Source of the DNA: Oscillospiraceae bacterium
GTDB lineage: Bacteria; Bacillota; Clostridia; Oscillospirales; Ruminococcaceae
Direction of reading: 5' to 3'
Assembly (NCBI GenBank): GCA_017848075.1
Contig: JAGALG010000218.1
Coordinates: 1 to 16,109, forward strand
DNA: 16,109 nucleotides
Position 1 is the stretch's first letter, and each line of letters starts with the position of its first letter. A program made the position numbers and the translations under genes. This document shows positions 13,959 to 16,109 of the stretch, piece after piece. The notes below the pieces were generated by a model. It was not told where the DNA came from. It did not search any database and saw only the letters and a program-made list of their open reading frames with translations.

Positions 13959-14029
13959 CAGTGTGGCAGCAAAATGATCTGCCACTGAAACTGGGACCCC
14001 ATTGAGAGCAAGCTTTAGTGAAGCCTCAA
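13959..14029 (+). promoter_or_regulatory. Two hairpins in the M28 peptidase leader
   Basis: The first hairpin, at the predicted 5' end, pairs GTGGCAG (13963-13969) with CTGCCAC (13979-13985). The second pairs TTGAG (14002-14006) with CTCAA (14025-14029) and, inside an asymmetric loop, GCTT (14012-14015) with AAGC (14021-14024). A 5'-terminal hairpin can protect mRNA from decay. The 9-mer TTGAGAGCA (14002-14010) also occurs in the aldo/keto reductase leader (9739-9747). Confidence 0.5.
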
Positions 14030-14055
14030 ATTACATACAGAAAGGATCGATCCCT

Positions 14056-15318
14056 ATGTCTAACCAGACCTTCTCCCCACTGAAATTCGTGGAAAACCTC
14101 AGCTTTATTCGCTACGGCGGTACTGCAGATGAGCAGCGTGCTGCTGAACTGATCCTGTCCGAAATCGAAGCTGCCGGCGGCAAAGGCGAGATCAAAGAAT
14201 TCCAGATCCCTGCATCCACCTATAACGGCCATGTGACCAAAGTCATCGCTCCATACGAACTGGAGCTGAATACCGTTGCTTTCGGTATGTGCGGCAATCT
14301 GCCTGCTCCTGGTAAAGATCTGAAGCTGTTCTACGCTGAACGCGGTACTGCTCGTGACTTCCTGGGTCATGATGATCTGAGCGACACTGTTGTTATGGTC
14401 AACGCTCTGACTCTGGATGCATACAAAGAACTGTGCAAACGCCATGCTGCCGCTATCTTTGTTATTATGGGTAAATACTACCACAACAATGACGAGGCTG
14501 GCCTCTACAACCGCAACCTGCGTCCAAAACAGCTGGAAAACGGTGTAATTCCTACCTTTGGCATCAACGCACATGACGCTACCGAGCTGCTGAGAAACGG
14601 TGCTGAAGTTCTGCACATCGAGCTGGAACAGACTGACGGCGAAGCAACCTCCCGCAATGTAGAAGCTGTCATCGAAGGTACTGAAAAAGACGACGAAGAT
14701 ATCGTAATCATCGGCCACTACGACAGCCTGCCAATCGGTCCTGGTGCATGGGACAACGCAACCGGTTCCGCTGCTGTTATGGGTCTGTACCACTACTTCC
14801 TGAACAATCCTGCTAAGAGAACTCTGCGCTTTGTATGGGCCGGTTCCGAAGAACAGGGTCTGCTGGGCTCCAAAGCCTACATTGAACAGCATGAAGATCT
14901 GATGAAAAACATCAAATTCTGCTTCAACTTCGATATGTGCGGCACCATCCTTGGTCCAAACAATATCTTCATCACCGGCGGCAAAGAGCTGGAAGACTTT
15001 GCTGAACTGTTCTGCCGTGAGACCGGTTACTCCGCACAGTTCCGTGTTGGCGTTCATTCCTCTGACTCTGCTCCATTCGCTGACAGAGGCGTTCCAGGCA
15101 TTGGTCTCTCCCGTGGCACCACCTCTTCCGAGATCCATACCTGCCGCGATACCATCTTCCCTCTGGGTGAAGAAGCTCTGAAAAAGAATATCTGCTTCGC
15201 ATCTCAGATGATCAGCCGTGTAGCAAACTCTGCGATCCTGCCAGTAGAGTGCGGCATGCCTGACAATATGAAAAAAGAACTGGATAAATACTTCCAGAGA
15301 GATACCGACAAGAAATAA
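14056..15318 (+). CDS. M28 family zinc aminopeptidase with inserted PA-like domain
   Basis: 420 residues. M28 enzymes are dinuclear zinc peptidases that release N-terminal amino acids. The full ligand set is present: H221 (GHYDS), bridging D233 (AWDNATG), catalytic E265 and zinc-binding E266 (SEEQG), D293 (NFDMCG) and H361 (EIHTCRD). Residues about 85-190 form a protease-associated-type insertion with VIPTFGIN. There is no signal peptide or membrane segment, so it is probably cytoplasmic and acts on imported peptides (inference). The start is ATG 14056 with AGAAAGGA at 14038-14045; a TTG at 14002 is in the leader hairpin and was rejected. The strong promoter, structured leader, strong terminator and biased codons suggest high expression. 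Confidence 0.94.
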   Translation: MSNQTFSPLKFVENLSFIRYGGTADEQRAAELILSEIEAAGGKGEIKEFQIPASTYNGHVTKVIAPYELELNTVAFGMCGNLPAPGKDLKLFYAERGTARDFLGHDDLSDTVVMVNALTLDAYKELCKRHAAAIFVIMGKYYHNNDEAGLYNRNLRPKQLENGVIPTFGINAHDATELLRNGAEVLHIELEQTDGEATSRNVEAVIEGTEKDDEDIVIIGHYDSLPIGPGAWDNATGSAAVMGLYHYFLNNPAKRTLRFVWAGSEEQGLLGSKAYIEQHEDLMKNIKFCFNFDMCGTILGPNNIFITGGKELEDFAELFCRETGYSAQFRVGVHSSDSAPFADRGVPGIGLSRGTTSSEIHTCRDTIFPLGEEALKKNICFASQMISRVANSAILPVECGMPDNMKKELDKYFQRDTDKK

Positions 15319-15328
15319 TCGATCTGTC

Positions 15329-15363
15329 AAAGGCCGCTCCTGGAAGGAGTGGCCTTTTATTTT
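15329..15363 (+). terminator. Terminator of the M28 peptidase
   Basis: A 12-bp stem (15329-15340 with 15346-15357, one G-T pair) with a 5-base loop, followed by TATTTT. The downstream acetyltransferase starts at 15403, so it either has its own weak promoter or depends on read-through. Confidence 0.92.
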
Positions 15364-15402
15364 CCACAGCACTCTCCACCTGTTGTGAAAAGGAGTGATC
15401 TT

Positions 15403-15936
15403 ATGTTTTTAGAGACCCCGCGTCTTATCTTGCGAAAAATCCAAGAAGAGGATTTTCCCGATTACTGCGCTTATAATCTGAATGATCCGGAGCGTGACCG
15501 CATGATGGGCCGTGACCGGCTGGATAGCGTGGAAGCCGTTCGTGCCAATTTCAACTGGTTAAAAGACAAAGAGGAGCGGGCCTATGTCCTGATCCATAAA
15601 GACAGCGGCCGCCTGATTGGCAACCTGACCATTTATAATCGGGGCTACGACCCGACAGAGCATCCGGAAGTAGCTGGGAAGAAGGGATTTACTCTTTCGT
15701 TCGGTATTGCCGGAGCATACCAGCGTCAGGGTTTTGCCTTGGAAGCCGTCCGTGCCGTTATCGAACAGCTCTTTGAACAGGAGCATGCCGATTATATCGG
15801 TTGTGGTTGTTTCAGCTACAATATTCCATCTCAGCGCTTACAAGAAAAGCTGGGCTTTCGCTTCCTGTTCTCCGAATGTTTTGAGCTGTTCGGTGAACAG
15901 GTCGAAGTTTCAGAACATATCCTATGGCGTCCATAG
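15403..15936 (+). CDS. GNAT family N-acetyltransferase (RimJ/RimL-like)
   Basis: 177 residues, typical size. The N-terminus FLETPRLILRKIQEEDFPDY is that of the RimJ/RimL-like group, which acetylates protein N-termini or small amines using acetyl-CoA. The acetyl-CoA pyrophosphate loop is YQRQGFALEA (106-115), and the closing motif is N140-PSQRLQEKLGF (NxxSxxxxEKLGF pattern). The substrate cannot be inferred. The start at 15403 has AAAGGAG (15389-15395) seven bases upstream; an upstream ATG at 15349 lies inside the preceding terminator stem. No convincing promoter is visible between that terminator and the start. Confidence 0.9.
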   Translation: MFLETPRLILRKIQEEDFPDYCAYNLNDPERDRMMGRDRLDSVEAVRANFNWLKDKEERAYVLIHKDSGRLIGNLTIYNRGYDPTEHPEVAGKKGFTLSFGIAGAYQRQGFALEAVRAVIEQLFEQEHADYIGCGCFSYNIPSQRLQEKLGFRFLFSECFELFGEQVEVSEHILWRP

Positions 15937-15941
15937 CAAAG

Positions 15942-15970
15942 AAAAGGCCTCCCAAAATGGGAGGCCTTTT
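15942..15970. terminator. Two-way terminator between the acetyltransferase and rubrerythrin
   Basis: A perfect 13-bp stem (15942-15954 with 15958-15970) and a 3-base loop, with A-run and T-run ends, so usable on both strands. It stops the acetyltransferase on plus and the rubrerythrin on minus. Confidence 0.95.
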
Positions 15971-16005
15971 CAGCAGCTTATATAGGAGCACAAAATCTTA
16001 ACAGA

Positions 16006-16109
16006 TTAGTAGTTCTCTTTATGCAGTTCGAAGTATGCTTTTGGATGAGCACAAACTGGGCATACTTCAGGAGCTTTTTCACCGTAGTGGATATGACCGC
16101 AGTTGCGGC
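16006..16109 (-). CDS. rbr: Rubrerythrin, C-terminal rubredoxin-like domain (partial)
   Basis: The last 33 residues of a protein cut by the window edge. It reads RNCGHIHYGEKAPEVCPVC and ends HPKAYFELHKENY. The first visible codon is incomplete (GC from TGC), consistent with the first cysteine of a CxxC...CPVC iron site. This is the rubredoxin-like end of rubrerythrin, which reduces hydrogen peroxide in anaerobes and works with an N-terminal diiron domain (outside the window). It converges on the acetyltransferase with the shared terminator between them. Confidence 0.93.
   Translation of the reverse strand, partial: RNCGHIHYGEKAPEVCPVCAHPKAYFELHKENY

Noticed and set aside
14026..15372. 448-codon antisense frame across the M28 peptidase
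   Set aside because: Same in-register codon-bias effect. The same holds for the plus-strand frame over the MATE gene (12753-13844).
1..16109. Mobile elements, CRISPR arrays, tRNA or rRNA genes
   Set aside because: No transposase or integrase motifs, no regularly spaced repeats, and no cloverleaf or rRNA stretch seen on either strand.

Overview
The window reads as a chromosomal segment of an anaerobic Gram-positive bacterium of the class Clostridia, with roughly half G+C by eye. The evidence is a B12-dependent class II ribonucleotide reductase, a methionine aminopeptidase with a SEC-C zinc knuckle, a MecA-type Clp adaptor, a rubrerythrin and an iron-sulfur aldo/keto reductase. Nearly every start carries an AAAGGAG-type ribosome binding site. 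I cannot name the genus. I see no tRNA, rRNA, CRISPR array, insertion sequence or phage gene.

Layout. 78-2426 (minus) is the RNR, divergent from map at 2677-3546 (plus); both promoters are visible in the gap. A 17-bp two-way terminator at 3546-3582 separates map from a five-gene minus-strand operon that starts at 8201 and ends at 3583. The operon order is RnfC-like, RnfD-like, RnfE-like, RnfA-like, then a membrane-anchored glycoside-hydrolase-like protein. A MecA-like gene (8259-8780, plus) diverges from it and converges on rpe (8782-9423, minus) with one base between the stops. After a 380-bp promoter region come an aldo/keto reductase (9804-10964), an AI-2E-family transporter (11135-12289) with a coupled 43-residue membrane protein, a MATE transporter (12468-13814, minus), an M28 aminopeptidase (14056-15318), a GNAT acetyltransferase (15403-15936), and the 3' end of a rubrerythrin (minus, cut by the window edge).

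The most unusual part is the 3583-8201 operon. The four Rnf homologues keep the canonical order C-D-E-A, but rnfG is absent where D and E overlap by 17 bp, and rnfB is absent after A. In hand alignment with remembered canonical sequences, the cofactor sites of the membrane part are lost. RnfD-like lacks the SGAT threonine that carries covalent FMN, and RnfE-like lacks both cysteines of the intramembrane [2Fe-2S] site. RnfA-like lacks one of its two. RnfC-like has lost its N-terminal domain and the glycine-rich NADH/FMN loop but keeps two complete [4Fe-4S] motifs. Automated annotation would probably call this an Rnf complex. The sequence suggests a remodelled, Rnf-derived membrane complex that cannot do canonical ferredoxin:NAD+ electron transfer. 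Its function is unknown.

The other genes are mostly independent housekeeping units: dNTP supply, N-terminal Met removal, pentose phosphate pathway, proteolysis control, peptide breakdown, efflux, oxygen defence. Two of them, the aldo/keto reductase and the M28 peptidase, have strong promoters and long hairpin-rich leaders. Genes tested avoid TTA, CTA and TCA codons, and this produces long meaningless antisense frames.
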